From Enoplolaimus lenunculus (taxonomy: Eukaryota > Nematoda > Enoplea > Enoplida > Thoracostomopsidae): a DNA stretch of 64,000 bases. Shown here in pieces: positions 47,801-57,043 of the stretch (position 1 is its first letter; each line of letters opens with the position of its first letter). The DNA lies in contig JASANG010002338.1 of the NCBI GenBank assembly GCA_030248215.1, forward strand, positions 17,932-81,931. Reading direction: 5' to 3'. Position numbers and translations under genes: made by a program. The notes under the pieces were generated by a model. The model saw only the letters and a list, made by a program, of their open reading frames with translations. It made no database searches and had not been told where the DNA came from.

Positions 47801-50759
47801 CCAGGATACCAGTGTACAAAATTTAAACGATACAGGTCTGATATTACTTGAGCACCAACATGCGAACTAAACTGAAAATACGCGCTTGAGATGCGCGAAT
47901 CATATATATGAACACTATCGTGTTCATATGATATAAATAATTCATTTGTACATAAAAAGAATCAAGTGGTAGTCTAAATTAGTAAGTTAATTCAATGTTG
48001 TGTTCATAGTTGGTGATGATGAGTAATGTGTTTGAAACCCGCAGTCACTTGGACAATTCAGGCCCGTAGCCAAGGGGGGAGCAAGGGCGACTCACGCCCC
48101 TTGAACAAATTTTGGCTCCCTATAAAGTTTTCAAGCTTGCTTGTAACTCATTGAAAACCCATGAATGCCACTCCTGAAATTTTTTAGCCCCCTCTAGTAA
48201 AGTGGGTTGACTACGGGCCTGCGACAATTGCCCATTTGTGCAACTGTTGCTACTAGTTTTTGTAATTGTTAAAAACGCATCGTTGCAATTTCTGTGCGAT
48301 AAATATACAGAAAAATTAGTTAAAATGAATAAAATATAGCGTAAACAGCTCATCGATATTTTAACAGCAGTGGTGCTAGTTTGGACATATATATTCTTTG
48401 GATTCAAAAACGCGTTACTGCATAAAGTTCTGATTCGATGCAAACAACTTCTCGCGGTCAATTTTAGTGTTACCTGCGATAACGAACTGTACGTTAGATC
48501 AGCATTTTCTGCCATGATGTCTGCAACCATATCGAAATACTATAACAAAATAAAAATTGGATTAAAGGTGGTCAGGTGAAATGAGTTATATTTCGATTAA
48601 ACCATCTGGATTTGTCACAACTGAATCAAAAAAGCAAACCATAATCGCAGTTTAGTTTGTAAAACATCGATATCTTACTGCAACTTCTAGCACCCGAAAT
48701 GAGTCCATAACAACGGTTTTGTTTTAAGCTTCAACCCAGCTTGCCATGCTAGGGAGGGGGTGGAATTTATTCAAGAGCGCCACCATACATGGGTTGAGAT
48801 GGCTTGCAGGACGGTGTAAAACCCTCCTGTTCACCTCGGTTACAGGTTCGTTTGGCTTTACCTAATTTAGAAGAAAAGTTTTGTGCAATAAAATGTAAAC
48901 GTTGTTGGCGACGACAAGTTTACAAAATTGTAAAACTAAAGCACAACACATCGTATGAAGTATTGTGGTGCAATTTTATTTTAAACACGGTTTCTCACCA
49001 CTGGCCGGTTTTCGAATTTTAAGTCCTGCGACCGTGACCTAACTGGTTTCATTGTTGTTACGCTCATAATATGACCTATTTAGCAAATACACCAGAGTTT
49101 CTGCTGGCTTTAGTGTTCATAAAGACTTTGTTTACCTCGTATTTGCAATACAGTAAGAGGAGGTTGACAAATGATTCTTTTGGAAACAATATTGGTTGTT
49201 GTAGTAGAAACTGCAATTTAGCGATGCCTTCAGCAGGTCGTTCGTCTATGTTGCATAGCGCTTGATTGTGTAAAGTCACTGGATCGAGTTCTTCTTCTGA
49301 ACGTGGCGGCATGTCAGTGAGCGCTTCTTTGGCTGCATTCACTAGAAATAAATGGCCGTTGGACGATTTTAGTCCGACATTGAAATAATAGCCTATATTG
49401 TATAAAACGACCCCCTCACTGGGTGGTAAAACGACTGGGACTAAGAGACTGAGAAGCCTAATAAGCTTATGCTTAAGCTTAGGGCCAGGCTTATGTTTAT
49501 GCTGAGGCTAGGTTAGGTTTAGGTTTAGTACAGAGATTTCAATAGTTATGATGGGTTGAAATGTTTTAACTGCATTACTGAGTTTTTCAATTAGCTTAGC
49601 GTTCATTTTGTTATGATGAGCAAATTAGCAATTCCTGCTAAGCTATGGCAAAAATTTTAGGAGCATTTGTAAGGAGTGTAGACGAAGGATTGGCTCAAAC
49701 ATAGAACAAACAGCTGCTTAAATTAGAAATTGCGAAATATTGTAGCCAGTGTTTCTAAAACAATTAAAATTTAAAACCATTAAAATTTAAAACTCAAAAT
49801 TTAAAACTATTTAAATTTAAAACTCTGAACTTACTTTGTTTCAGACTGTACTCAATAGCACCTTTCAGGTTAAAAGCCTCGACAAGTACAGTTTCGGATA
49901 ACTTGAGAGTGTTGCCAACACTGCGAACTTCTGCACCTTCAGTCACCATTCCAACGCTCATCTCTAAAGTTATCCACTCTACGAATTTTCAAAGTGTTTA
50001 GAACAAGTAGAGACTAGTGGTAGGTAGTAGGCATCAAATATATCTTATATTCGTATGTCCAGCAATTCTTGCCAGATAGTTATCCAGATATCCCGATATA
50101 TATTTGTTTTTAGACATATATTCTAATATTTTTCAAATATCCCGTGCCTGGGTGCCCAATTAATAAACAGCGACTTAAAATTATGTCTGCATTCAAACTT
50201 ACAAATATTTTTTCAGTTTTTAATTTCATAGGTTGTTTAATGTTTTGAATGTCATGAAAAATGGGTAAAAGTAAACGCTAAATGCGGACGTTATACCATC
50301 ACTTTATGATGTATAATCCTACGTTATAAAAATAGAATAAACGGCTTGGTAAACACTTGTGATTGAAATTCATGTGACGAGCAGGTTGTGCATCTCGCTT
50401 CACTATCACAGTTCCGTTATTGCATTTCGGCGTTCATTACAGGCGTCTACATGAGATTAATAGAGGCGATATATTTCATAACGAAATCTTTGAAGAGCGG
50501 AGAAAAAACCTTTGAACACAATTTAGAATCATCATAATCATTGAGGCCAAAAATTTTCGTTTACATCACCTTCTACCTTTTCCAGCGGAATCCTGGCTAC
50601 GCCTCTGGTTACTTTTTCAGTCAGAAAAATATTTCAAACTATGTTTCAAGGTACCTGGATGCTCTTTAATTCCACGTTCGACAATTTCGGCTATAAACTT
50701 CAGCGCTTGAGAAAACTGTTTTGTTCGATAGTAACATAACGCGATATTATAAGCCAAGT
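35825..50759 (-). CDS. ift70: IFT70 / TTC30, 3' eleven coding exons (5' end missing)
   Basis: TPR subunit of the intraflagellar transport IFT-B core; in characterised animals it wraps around IFT52 and is needed to assemble cilia. Exons in coding order: 50759-50655, 49963-49835, 49341-49136, 48539-48474, 42789-42670, 41221-41145, 39984-39774, 38973-38902, 37699-37596, 37277-37069, 35958-35825 (stop TAA). All ten junctions are GT-AG and keep one frame, giving 476 residues that match recalled vertebrate TTC30 from about residue 187 to the end. Diagnostic stretches are VRSVGNTL, LTDMPPRSEEELDPVTLHNQ, AKIYWDLHDYPQVEKIF, VSAIVLANLCVCYIMT, KKLGTDTWYYAKRCFLSL and the C-terminal YEARYLKALLLEIFYG. Exons for the first ~186 residues were not found up to 60 kb; they may lie outside the window. 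Introns are 0.3-1.5 kb except one of 5.7 kb holding an 18-bp minisatellite. Confidence 0.95.
36212..36716. mobile_element. hAT-like MITE in last IFT70 intron, 505 bp
   Basis: Ends CAGGGTGCGACCGGATACC and (reversed) CAGAGCACAACCGGATACCC. Target duplication ATACATAC (36204-36211) / ATGCATAC (36717-36724), 7 of 8 matching. It lies between the last two coding exons of IFT70. Confidence 0.75.
37736..38128. mobile_element. hAT-like MITE next to an IFT70 splice acceptor, 393 bp
   Basis: TAAGGATGTGCCGAT at one end and (reversed) TAGGGATGTGCCGATTCC at the other. Flanks ATTTAAGT (37728-37735) and ATTTCAAT (38129-38136) match at 6 of 8. The element ends only about 36 bp upstream of the acceptor AG (37701-37700) of the exon at 37596-37699. 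A second copy in inverse order lies at 50972-51320. Confidence 0.7.
38564..38833. mobile_element. TIR element in IFT70 intron, about 270 bp
   Basis: TATTCACACGTGCAAATTTT and (reversed) TATTCACACGTGCAAGTTTT begin inverted arms of about 45 bp that also share GAGAACATGTAGCTGCAA. No coding capacity; target duplication not resolved. Confidence 0.6.
40640..40860. repeat. GGGGCTGAGCCCC-type repeat debris in an IFT70 intron
   Basis: CAGCGGCGGATCCAGAAGTT, TTTTTCAGAGGGGGGGCTGA and AGTCCCCCCTTGGCTGCC resemble parts of the dispersed GGCGGATC and GGCCCG families elsewhere in the window. Confidence 0.4.
41275..41520. repeat. GC-rich GCACGAG-word island in an IFT70 intron
   Basis: Markedly GC-rich for this DNA, with irregular repetition of GCACGAG, GAGTGCA and CGAGTGCAC. 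It begins about 55 bp upstream of an exon acceptor. Cys/Ser/Arg-rich minus-strand ORFs across it are by-products. Confidence 0.5.
43299..44059. mobile_element. Inverted-repeat element flanked by CTAG, 761 bp
   Basis: Two arms of about 175 bp (43299-43476 and 43884-44059) are near-perfect reverse complements, starting CTAGAAAAAAATGCTCAGCA. CTAG sits at both extreme ends, as in the larger element at 51889-53069. No transposase is encoded. It lies in the 5.7 kb IFT70 intron, directly next to the minisatellite. Confidence 0.75.
44087..47645. repeat. 18-bp minisatellite array in an IFT70 intron (about 195 copies)
   Basis: The unit is GTGAAACCAACCGTTGGG with variants GCAAAACC..., GAGACC... and CCGACTGTTGG. 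Because 18 is a multiple of three, reading frames stay open on both strands, producing spurious ORFs up to 795 aa (repeats of KPTVGV, PTVGFT, QRLVSP, NGWFHP). A spacer GTAAGCTCTATAAAGTGG interrupts the array near 44994, 45277, 45525, 45879, 46557 and 47199, with a variant at 47630 at the array edge. A second interruption, ATCCGTTTGGTGAAGCC, recurs near 44685, 45202, 46182 and 46872, so units are organised in irregular higher-order repeats. Confidence 0.9.
48059..48221. mobile_element. hAT-like MITE, GGCCCG family, 163 bp
   Basis: CAGGCCCGTAGCCAAGGGGG and (reversed) CAGGCCCGTAGTCAACCC. Target duplication GGACAATT (48051-48058) / CGACAATT (48222-48229), 7 of 8. It lies in the 5.7 kb IFT70 intron between the minisatellite and the upstream exon. 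Confidence 0.7.
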
Positions 50760-50971
50760 CTATAAATATTGCAAACCTAAATTAACATGTTATAAATTAA
50801 CAGTATAATTACAAGAACATGCGTTATTTCTAATGGCGTGGCTGGTGACCACAACACTTTTGCTATTTCGTAACATGGGAATTAGGAAACGCAGTGGCTG
50901 CACCAAAAACAATGCGAAGACAATATAAAAAACCAAAAAAATAATGAATTTGCGTATGCATGCACACGTCT

Positions 50972-51320
50972 AAAGATGTGCCAGTACCAAAATTTTTGCC
51001 GATGCCGATCCTTATTTTGAAAATTTGCCGATGCCGATCCGACGCCGATACCGATACCGATTCCAACTTTAGCACACAATGCTTAAAGAACAGATTGAAT
51101 ACTACATAACATCATTATGCGAAGGCTTAAACCCTAATTACCATAAACGAGAATAATTGTATGTGAACTGGTCATTCCAATTAATTTTTTTCAAACATGA
51201 ACGCTAGAGAGATAATAGTTTCCGTGATCAGAAACACTGATACACGATAAAAAGTGAAATTGATAGCATTTCAACTGACTGTTATGTGTAAAAAGTATCG
51301 GCAATGAATCCGCAATTCTT
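50972..51320. mobile_element. Truncated hAT-like MITE copy
   Basis: AAGATGTGCCAGTACC then TTTGCCGATGCCGATCC and, further on, GATAGCATTTCAACTGACTG and AAAAAGTATCGGCAATGAAT follow, in inverse order, the interior of 37736-38128. The far terminus is not seen. Confidence 0.5.
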
Positions 51321-51888
51321 CCGCAAAGATTACTACGCAAATAAAAAAGGACGAGCAGTGGTTTACTGTAAGCCTTGTTTTATACCGATCATTTACATAG
51401 TTATTTAAAAAAATTTGCACAATTGACTACGGCCGGTGTGGTCAATATCCCAGTATTGGACAATTGTGCGTTGAACTAAGTTCCCTCGTGAACTAAAGGA
51501 AAGCGAGCTGGCTTCGGAAGTTGGGCAACGAAGAGAAGGGTGATTTCAAGAAACGAGATAAAAACTTTAGATCCAGAGAGTAACTGGATATCCGTTTTCA
51601 GTTAAAATCGGTGTCCGTTTTGTTTCCGTTATAAAAATACCGGAAATCCCGTTATTTTTGTTCTTAAAATTAGTTACAAATCACGTGTATATCTCGCAGT
51701 TTTTCATTACAGATATCCTGCAATTATTCTATATGAAATAATAATCACTATATTCATCCAAAACCTTAAAAAATTTGGTGCATCCGCTATTTTTCTCAAC
51801 ACTTTTAGAAAGCCAAGTGAATATTATTACATGCTTTATTTGTGTTAGCAGAAAAATAATATACATTTGAAAGTCTTATACTTCAACA
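51321..51888. other. Unassigned sequence upstream of known IFT70 exons
   Basis: Searched on the minus strand for missing IFT70 exons; none recognised. AT-rich with no clear repeat. Confidence 0.3.
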
Positions 51889-53069
51889 CTAGAATGAAAA
51901 GTGTCCCGATGTGGCCATAGAAAACGATATGTTTCGGGTAGTAAGATTTTCAGTTCAATACCGCTAGTATTACAATTTCCATGCATGCGTATAAAGTTTT
52001 AAAACTAGATTAATTTGACGCCAATCAGCGTCCTCCCGAAACACGACACAACAAAACTATAGAATTAATAAAAGTTAAATCATTGAGTTTGATTGACTGC
52101 GTAACGGAAGCATATCCGCAACTTTCTCTGACAGCGGCCAAATAGACATGTGATCCACTGTTTCGAAATATTAAAACAAGAAATAAATACTAGAATATAA
52201 ATGACGAATTATGGTTGATGTAAAAAAATTGAGTACACACTCGTGACATTAGTTTCTTGCACTTAGTAAACTGAAGTTTCAAATATATGCAGAAAAATTT
52301 TGGGTTTTAAAAAGAGTATATATGTAGAAATTAAGCGTAAAATGCTGGTGACCCCATATTAAAAACGTGTTTGTTCGTCAATTGGCTCAATGTGAAGAGC
52401 AGGAGCGGATCAGTATTATAAGCATGTTCCTAATCCTAAGACTAAGCATAAGCGTTGGCATGAGCATATTCCTAAGCCTAAACCTAAACGTAAGAATGAG
52501 CATAATCCTAAGCCTAAGCCAAGCAAAAAATTAATCTAAACCTTAAGCTTATTCTATTCTAGTCCCGCAGAAAAACGTTCCGCCCCAGATCTTTACATTG
52601 GCCTTCAATGGAATATAACGCAGATTTCGTTAGTAAAGTTACAAATATTGTTTCGCTACGTACTCACTCAAATATATTAATGTTTTAAAAGTTTAAAACC
52701 TGGGTACCGTTTAGCCAAGTATGGAGAGGGCACTGTACGGTACAAAATTTATACAGCTCCAAAACTTGATGCGTTATCGTTTTCTATAGCCTCGTCGGGA
52801 CACTTTACTATCTATTGTGACTTTTCTCCGAAAAAGTTGCGGATATGTTTCCGTTACGCAGTCAATCAAACACAATGATTTAACTTTTATTAATTCTATA
52901 GTATTGTTGTGTCGTGTTTCGGAAGGACGCTGATTGGCATCAAATTAATCTAGTTTTAAAACTTTATACGCATGCATGGAAATTGTAATACTAGCGGTAT
53001 TGAACTAAAAATCTTACTACCCGAAACATATCGTTTTCTATGGCCACATCGGGGCACTTTTCATTCTAG
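51889..53069. mobile_element. Long inverted-repeat element flanked by CTAG, 1181 bp
   Basis: Arms of about 245 bp (51889-52130 and 52822-53069) are near-perfect reverse complements, starting CTAGAATGAAAAGTGTCCC. The 690-bp centre has no ORF and includes an AAGCCTAAGCCAAGC-type tract (52435-52550). Like 43299-44059 it has CTAG at both ends, suggesting a shared target preference or a CTAG duplication. Confidence 0.75.
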
Positions 53070-53845
53070 TTACTAAGCATTAGGAAGAAATTTGATGTAA
53101 ATTTACCTTAAGTGCGAAAATATTCAAATTTAAAGTCATATATACTCACGTTATAATTGTTTTAGAACTGCTAAGCTATATTTCCATGAAAATTAAAAAC
53201 TACATTTTCACAATCACAAAAGTCGCGCTTTCCTAATTTCATTTTTATTTATTAGGTAACTCGCTCAATCTATAATGCTAATATATTTTAATTCATATAA
53301 ATTGTTTGAATTTAATTAGAAAATCAATACAATTGATAAGTACTTGCTCTAGTGAAAACTGATTTTATGCTACATAGTAGTGTAGAACCAATACATCGGT
53401 ATCGGTATTGTAATCGGTATTTTGGAAGAATACTGATTCCGATACTTTCAATTTTGTATTGCACACATGAATTGCGTTAAATATATAATTGGAATGCTCA
53501 GCATTTAAAAATATGGCTGCAACAAATATTTTCTGAAACATGCTGAATACGCATTTGCATCAACATGCGGACGTGGAAAATTGCTTGAAATACACTTTTG
53601 TTCGTTTCCTCTTAATTGTACAAGAAATTCTAACAATGCAATTCCATCCGCAGTCAAAACTGCGAATCCGCAACTATAAGGTTTGCTTTGTAACTTATTC
53701 TTGTTTTCTTTTCGAAAACGAAAAACTAAGGCGGCCGGGCGTGGGCCTGAAAAATCCGGGCCGATTTTACCATAATGAGAACCCGCTGTGTTCGAGCGTC
53801 ACGTTTTTAAAGAGACTGCTTGCTTTGGGAACCTTATTAAATTAT
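53070..53845. other. Unassigned; remnant of GATGTGCCGAT-type MITE
   Basis: ACATCGGTATCGGTATTG at 53395 resembles the MITE at 37736. A 122-aa plus-strand ORF (53540-53908) has no recognised feature and overlaps the inverted-repeat end at 53846. Confidence 0.3.
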
Positions 53846-54311
53846 GGGTCATCCACGTTATACTGTCTACGCTACTATAAAAAATTGTCCCCACGTACGA
53901 GCCCCTAAGTCTGTAATTTTATTGTTTCCAAATTACATGTCCAAATGTCACTCATGTCCTGTGTAGAACCTGCTGACAACTCGCACTCTTTCTAAACGAC
54001 CTATGCTTGGTCACGTTGCCGTCCATACCCATGCTAAATTGTCAATACGTTATTTAAAGGACAACTGTTTTGTCCAGAGTCTGTCAGAAGGGACTCAGCA
54101 TATTTCATAACACAAAGTTTGTCGGAAGGAACTTCGCTTGGCAATTATACAGGGTCTGTTCGAATGAATTCGTATTGTCAGACACTGTCCAGGCAGCGTC
54201 TACATTGTCTTTAGTCCCTTCGAAGGACCTGCTTTCAAAACCCACTATCTAGTTACACCTCCTGTGAAGTCCTTATAGCTTAAGGGCATCGTCGTTTTGA
54301 CCCACCCTTAA

Positions 54312-56513
54312 CCCTCAACGGCCCGGCAAAATTTTCACCTTAATCAGCCCAACGGTCTACATATGTAGACAACACAACTAGCGTTAGTTTTGGCTTATCT
54401 CAGGGTGCTCTCCTCCTTTAACTGGCTTGAGACAGTCAGAACTAGTGTTCTGGCGGAGTTCCACCCGCTCCCCGTCCAGCCTCCCACTGCGGGCGCGTTG
54501 TCCAGTTAAGCACAGTCGTTGCACGTTATGGTGCGATTCATGTGGTCCTTGCACACTCGTTTTCCACATGACGAACAGCTCAATCTCGTAGATTTGCGAC
54601 AACTTGTGACCTGACATTTGGTCGGTTTACCAGATGTAGAAGGTTCGTTTCGCTTTTGAGGCAGCCCGTAAGCCATAAATGAATCCTTTGATTTTGCGAA
54701 AATTTTTCACTACTGTAAGGTTTGGTCATATTGTCTTGCGCTAGTTGTTCGGCTACTTTTTTCATGAAAACATTGCGTGACTTTTGATATCCGTTCAGTT
54801 TCATGACAATGAATGCGTTGTGCAACGCAATATCAATCATATTGAAAAAGCAGACTAGAGGATAACGATTCGTTTTGCGTTTGCAGGTAAAATCATCAAT
54901 GCAAGAGTCCATTACATCAACCCCGCCTTTTCCCAAATTATAATCCAAGATAACTGCTGGTTTTTTGTCCTCTCTGCTGGTGCAAACTTCGTTTTTCACA
55001 TGAACTGTACTTAGTAATAGCACATTTTTATTTTTCTTTGGACAATAAGACGCCAACATTATGCGGTTATTGTGGTCCCATAAAAATCGGGTGCTATAGA
55101 CCTCTTGTTCTTTTGTTGACTTTAGCACCGGAGGTACGCTGCGGCGATTTGCCATTATTGTGCCTGTGCACGTTAGCCCACTTTGTAATAGGTCCACAGC
55201 CAATTCATGGGATGTGAAATAGCGGTCCATGAAAATGTTTCGCTGAGTGTTACAGTATGGTTGAATAAGATCCATTACGATGCGTTTAGCAAGCCCTACG
55301 GCCCGTTCGCCTTCACGCCCTGTATAAATATTTCCTTTTAGGGCATATCCATTCCGAGCATCGCAAAGCCAGAATATTTTTACGCCGTACTTAGCAGGTT
55401 TCGCCGGCATGTACGCTCGCCCCGGTGCATATCCTCTATACCCGTAGAGCTGTTCATCTACTGTAAGTGATTCGGACGGTATATAATGAAGACGTAAGTT
55501 GGACTGAAATAGGTCCCAAACATCTCGTATAGCAGCCATTTTGTCACTTTTTTGACGCTCCCGGCGAGTCAGTTTGTTGTCGAATGTTACATTTTCCAGC
55601 AACTGTTTCATTCTGTTTTTTGACAGCGCGCAGCGGTAAAAGGGCCTGCTGTCGTTTTTGGTGAATAGTGAAGCCACTGGAGACATGTTATCGCGATCTG
55701 CACCAGCTCTGCTTACCACCCCAAGCCAAGCTTTCAGCTCGCACATTGGTAGCGTTGAAAAATTGCGCGCCCGCAGTCGCCTACTAGTGAGTCGCTGAAT
55801 TGTATGTAAAATGGGCTCGTTTATATAAAGATAAAATGCTTGTGACTCTGTTGTAGGGTTTACTGCAGTGCCTTCGCGAAAGCGAATTATATTTCTAGCT
55901 AACACACGGACAGGCGGTGTTGTAGAATGCCACTCAACACCCGTCGCTGACAAAAACACATTACTTCCACTAGAAGTCTCGTCCATATCGCTCAACTCAC
56001 TACTAGATGCGTCCGATTGTTTTTGTAATTCACCATCACTATCTTGCTCATAAATAGCAGCCTCTTCACTACTGCATTGACCTAACTCAACTGATTCTGA
56101 GTCGTCATTTGAACTATTGTCGTCCGGTTTGTCATCTTCTGTCTCTGAATCACTTGGTTCTAATACACGTCGTACGACCTCAGTCAAAGATAATTTATGC
56201 AAACCTGACATTTCCCTGACTTTACCTCACCATACAAAACCGTGTGTAAGAACAAAACGTTCCAATTCTTGTCAAAACTCAAACTATGATCAAATCAACA
56301 TCTGTCTACATATGTAGACGGTCGGGTTATATAGGTATATGACTCACTGTACAGCAAACTTTTGTTCCCACAATGCTATAAGTTTTTTATACTACTATAA
56401 CAGAATAATTATCGATGGAAATTAAATAATAGATTCTTAACTATAGCACCTGCCGAACAATCAATTGTCGAACTGGTTATGTCTACATATGTAGACTGTC
56501 GGGCCATTGAGGG
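54312..56513 (-). mobile_element. piggyBac transposon, 2202 bp
   Basis: Bounded by TTAA on both sides (54308-54311 and 56514-56517), with terminal inverted repeats CCCTCAACGGCCCG and (reversed) CCCTCAATGGCCCG. The subterminal palindrome GTCTACATATGTAGAC occurs at 54355-54370, 56304-56319 and 56481-56496. It carries one transposase gene. The adjacent tandem copy of the host repeat (56627-57043) has a single TTAA at the corresponding place, giving a direct view of the pre-insertion site. Confidence 0.93.
54580..56211 (-). CDS. piggyBac transposase, 543 aa, C-terminus out of frame
   Basis: A piggyBac transposase cuts and pastes the element at TTAA sites. Residues 1-95 are acidic and Ser-rich. 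The catalytic core holds the expected aspartates: D252 in LTVDEQLYGYRG, D329 in NIFMDRYFTS, and D432/D435 in GKGGVDVMDS, with KPAKYGVKIFWLCD and KRKTNRYP also family-typical. The usual C-terminal Cys-rich domain is not in this frame: a Cys/His series (CQVTSCRKS, CSSCGKRVC, ITCNDCA) lies in another minus-strand frame ending at 54506. The frames part near 54680-54690, so one small indel replaces the last ~40 residues of this ORF with unrelated sequence. Length otherwise fits the family (550-600 aa). The transposase is probably impaired, though a sequencing error cannot be excluded. Confidence 0.93.
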   Translation of the reverse strand: MSGLHKLSLTEVVRRVLEPSDSETEDDKPDDNSSNDDSESVELGQCSSEEAAIYEQDSDGELQKQSDASSSELSDMDETSSGSNVFLSATGVEWHSTTPPVRVLARNIIRFREGTAVNPTTESQAFYLYINEPILHTIQRLTSRRLRARNFSTLPMCELKAWLGVVSRAGADRDNMSPVASLFTKNDSRPFYRCALSKNRMKQLLENVTFDNKLTRRERQKSDKMAAIRDVWDLFQSNLRLHYIPSESLTVDEQLYGYRGYAPGRAYMPAKPAKYGVKIFWLCDARNGYALKGNIYTGREGERAVGLAKRIVMDLIQPYCNTQRNIFMDRYFTSHELAVDLLQSGLTCTGTIMANRRSVPPVLKSTKEQEVYSTRFLWDHNNRIMLASYCPKKNKNVLLLSTVHVKNEVCTSREDKKPAVILDYNLGKGGVDVMDSCIDDFTCKRKTNRYPLVCFFNMIDIALHNAFIVMKLNGYQKSRNVFMKKVAEQLAQDNMTKPYSSEKFSQNQRIHLWLTGCLKSETNLLHLVNRPNVRSQVVANLRD

Positions 56514-56626
56514 TTAAAACCAGGTGTGTGGACAATTTTTTTACAGTAGCGTAGACAGTATTACGTGGATGACCCATTAATGGTGTTAATTTTGCACGTC
56601 AAAATTTCTTCAAATATTCTAAAGCG

Positions 56627-57043
56627 ATGCTTGGTCACGTTGCCGTCCATACCCATGCTAAATTGTCAATACGTTATTTAAAGGACAACTGTTTTGTCCA
56701 GAGTCTGTCAGAAGGGACTCAGCATATTTCATAACACAAAGTTTGTCGGAAGGAACTTCGCTTGGCAATTATACAGGGTCTGTTCGAATGAATTCGTATT
56801 GTCAGACACTGTGTCCAGACAGCGTCTACATTGTCTTTAGTCCCTTCGAAGGACCTGCTTTCAAAACCCACTATCTAGTTACACCTCCTGTGAAGTCCTT
56901 ATAGCTTAAGGGCATTGTCGTTTTGACCCGCCCTTAAAACCAGGTGTGTGGACAATTTTTTTACAGTAGCGTAGACAGTATTACGTGGATGACCCATTAA
57001 TGGTGTTAATTTTGCACGTCAAGATTTCTTCAAATATTCTAAA
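56627..57043. repeat. Tandem copy of the piggyBac host repeat (uninterrupted site)
   Basis: 417 bp, differing at only a handful of positions from 54003-54307 joined to 56514-56623. It contains CCCTTAAAACCAGG at the position where the other copy is split by piggyBac. Confidence 0.9.

Larger units (their letters stand above)
53846..56575. mobile_element. TIR element interrupted by piggyBac
   Basis: GGGTCATCCACGTTATACTG at 53846 and its near-reverse complement ending GTGGATGACCC at 56575 form inverted repeats of about 45 bp. Without the piggyBac insertion it would be about 530 bp. Its right part (54003-54307 plus 56514-56623) is duplicated in tandem at 56627-57043. Confidence 0.6.
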
